Part shown: positions 63,729 to 64,000 of the stretch, piece by piece
Position numbering within the stretch: the stretch's first letter is position 1
How the letters are laid out: each line of letters opens with the position of its first letter
DNA from: Diplonema japonicum
Taxonomy: Eukaryota; Euglenozoa; Diplonemea; Diplonemida; Diplonemidae
Length of the DNA stretch: 64,000 nucleotides
Assembly (NCBI GenBank): GCA_964019335.1
Contig: OZ025676.1
Coordinates: 248,001-312,000 of the forward strand
Reading direction: 5' to 3'
The notes under the pieces: model-generated
Told to the model about the DNA's origin: nothing
Databases searched by the model: none
The model's input: only the letters and a program-made list of their open reading frames with translations
Position numbers and translations under genes: made by a program

Positions 63729-64000
63729 CTAAAAAGACCTGGCGAGACTGGACGTGCTGAGTTGCTGCTGCATGGATGCTTCCTCGATCATCTCCTCAAC
63801 ACCGTAGAATGACACGTTGAGTCCACAACCGAAAGTCTGGGAAAGTGCGTCGACAGCATCTTCAGTGGAGGCAAAGGTCACGACTCCGTAAGACCCGCCA
63901 TACCTTTTCGTTTTGTCACTCGTGCGGTAGAGGCGGGCGGTGACGAAACCAGTGATCTCACACCACATTTTCTGGAAGTCAGCTTCCGTCATCCTCCGAA
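63729..64000 (-). CDS. RRM-domain RNA-binding protein, 3' part (5' end outside window)
   Basis: The minus-strand frame is open at the right edge and ends at 63729. Residues RRMTEADFQKMWCEITGFV then KRYGGSYGVVTFASTEDAVD match helix 1, RNP1 and helix 2 of an RNA recognition motif. Strand 1 (RNP2) would lie to the right, so the ATG at 63992 is not the true start. The protein ends 30 residues after the RRM (VEEMIEEASMQQQLSTSSLA). RNA target unknown. Confidence 0.72.
   Translation of the reverse strand, partial: RRMTEADFQKMWCEITGFVTARLYRTSDKTKRYGGSYGVVTFASTEDAVDALSQTFGCGLNVSFYGVEEMIEEASMQQQLSTSSLARSF

Overview
The window looks like nuclear DNA of a euglenozoan protist, most likely a diplonemid. 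The best evidence is a core-histone cluster with very divergent, kinetoplastid-like histones (H3 carries RRWRPGT; H4 carries TKGSIRR and a non-canonical tail). Every gene I accept outside mobile elements (24 genes) lies on the minus strand, as in euglenozoan directional gene arrays. Genes are GC-balanced islands separated by A/T homopolymer and polypurine/polypyrimidine DNA. Several genes contain very short GT-AG introns (36-75 nt) filled with A or T runs. The genus assignment is inference; no spliced-leader gene was seen.

Layout, left to right. 1-3273: N-terminal part of a VPS13 lipid-transfer protein that runs off the left edge. 3467-8149: histone cluster H4, H3, H2A, a broken H2A copy, and H2B, interrupted by decayed unrecognised ORFs. 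8644-12087: three ubiquitin genes (two units, three units, and one unit fused to a divergent ubiquitin-like unit) in duplicated flanking DNA. 13770-15695: CAF1/POP2 deadenylase and a small membrane protein, both with introns. 16017-21569: two inverted non-autonomous piggyBac elements flanking an arylsulfatase. 22344-30252: a membrane protein with a degenerate nucleotide-cyclase domain and a giant secreted Ser/Thr-rich repeat protein. 30747-40146: an EF-hand cation/Ca2+ exchanger (two introns), a coiled-coil protein, a palindrome-rich mobile element, a secreted Cys-rich protein and an SLC1-type symporter.

40150-49640 is an accessory zone: poly-A-tailed SINE-like repeats, palindromic elements (one with the catalytic end of a tyrosine recombinase), a third piggyBac copy, and a duplicated 170/171-residue gene. 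49684-64000 returns to genes: a SET-like protein, a polycystin-2-type channel, a single-pass acidic membrane protein, two copies of a 69-residue protein whose single introns have diverged completely, a KATNIP (katanin-interacting) homologue, a two-PDZ-like protein and the 3' part of an RRM protein.

Functional themes are chromatin and ubiquitin supply, mRNA deadenylation, calcium/cation handling (exchanger, polycystin), cilium-associated proteins (KATNIP, polycystin) and surface/secreted proteins. There is no sign of an operon with one shared pathway. Unusual signals are the palindrome-flanked tyrosine-recombinase remnants, the shared internal deletion in all three piggyBac copies, and the homopolymer micro-introns.
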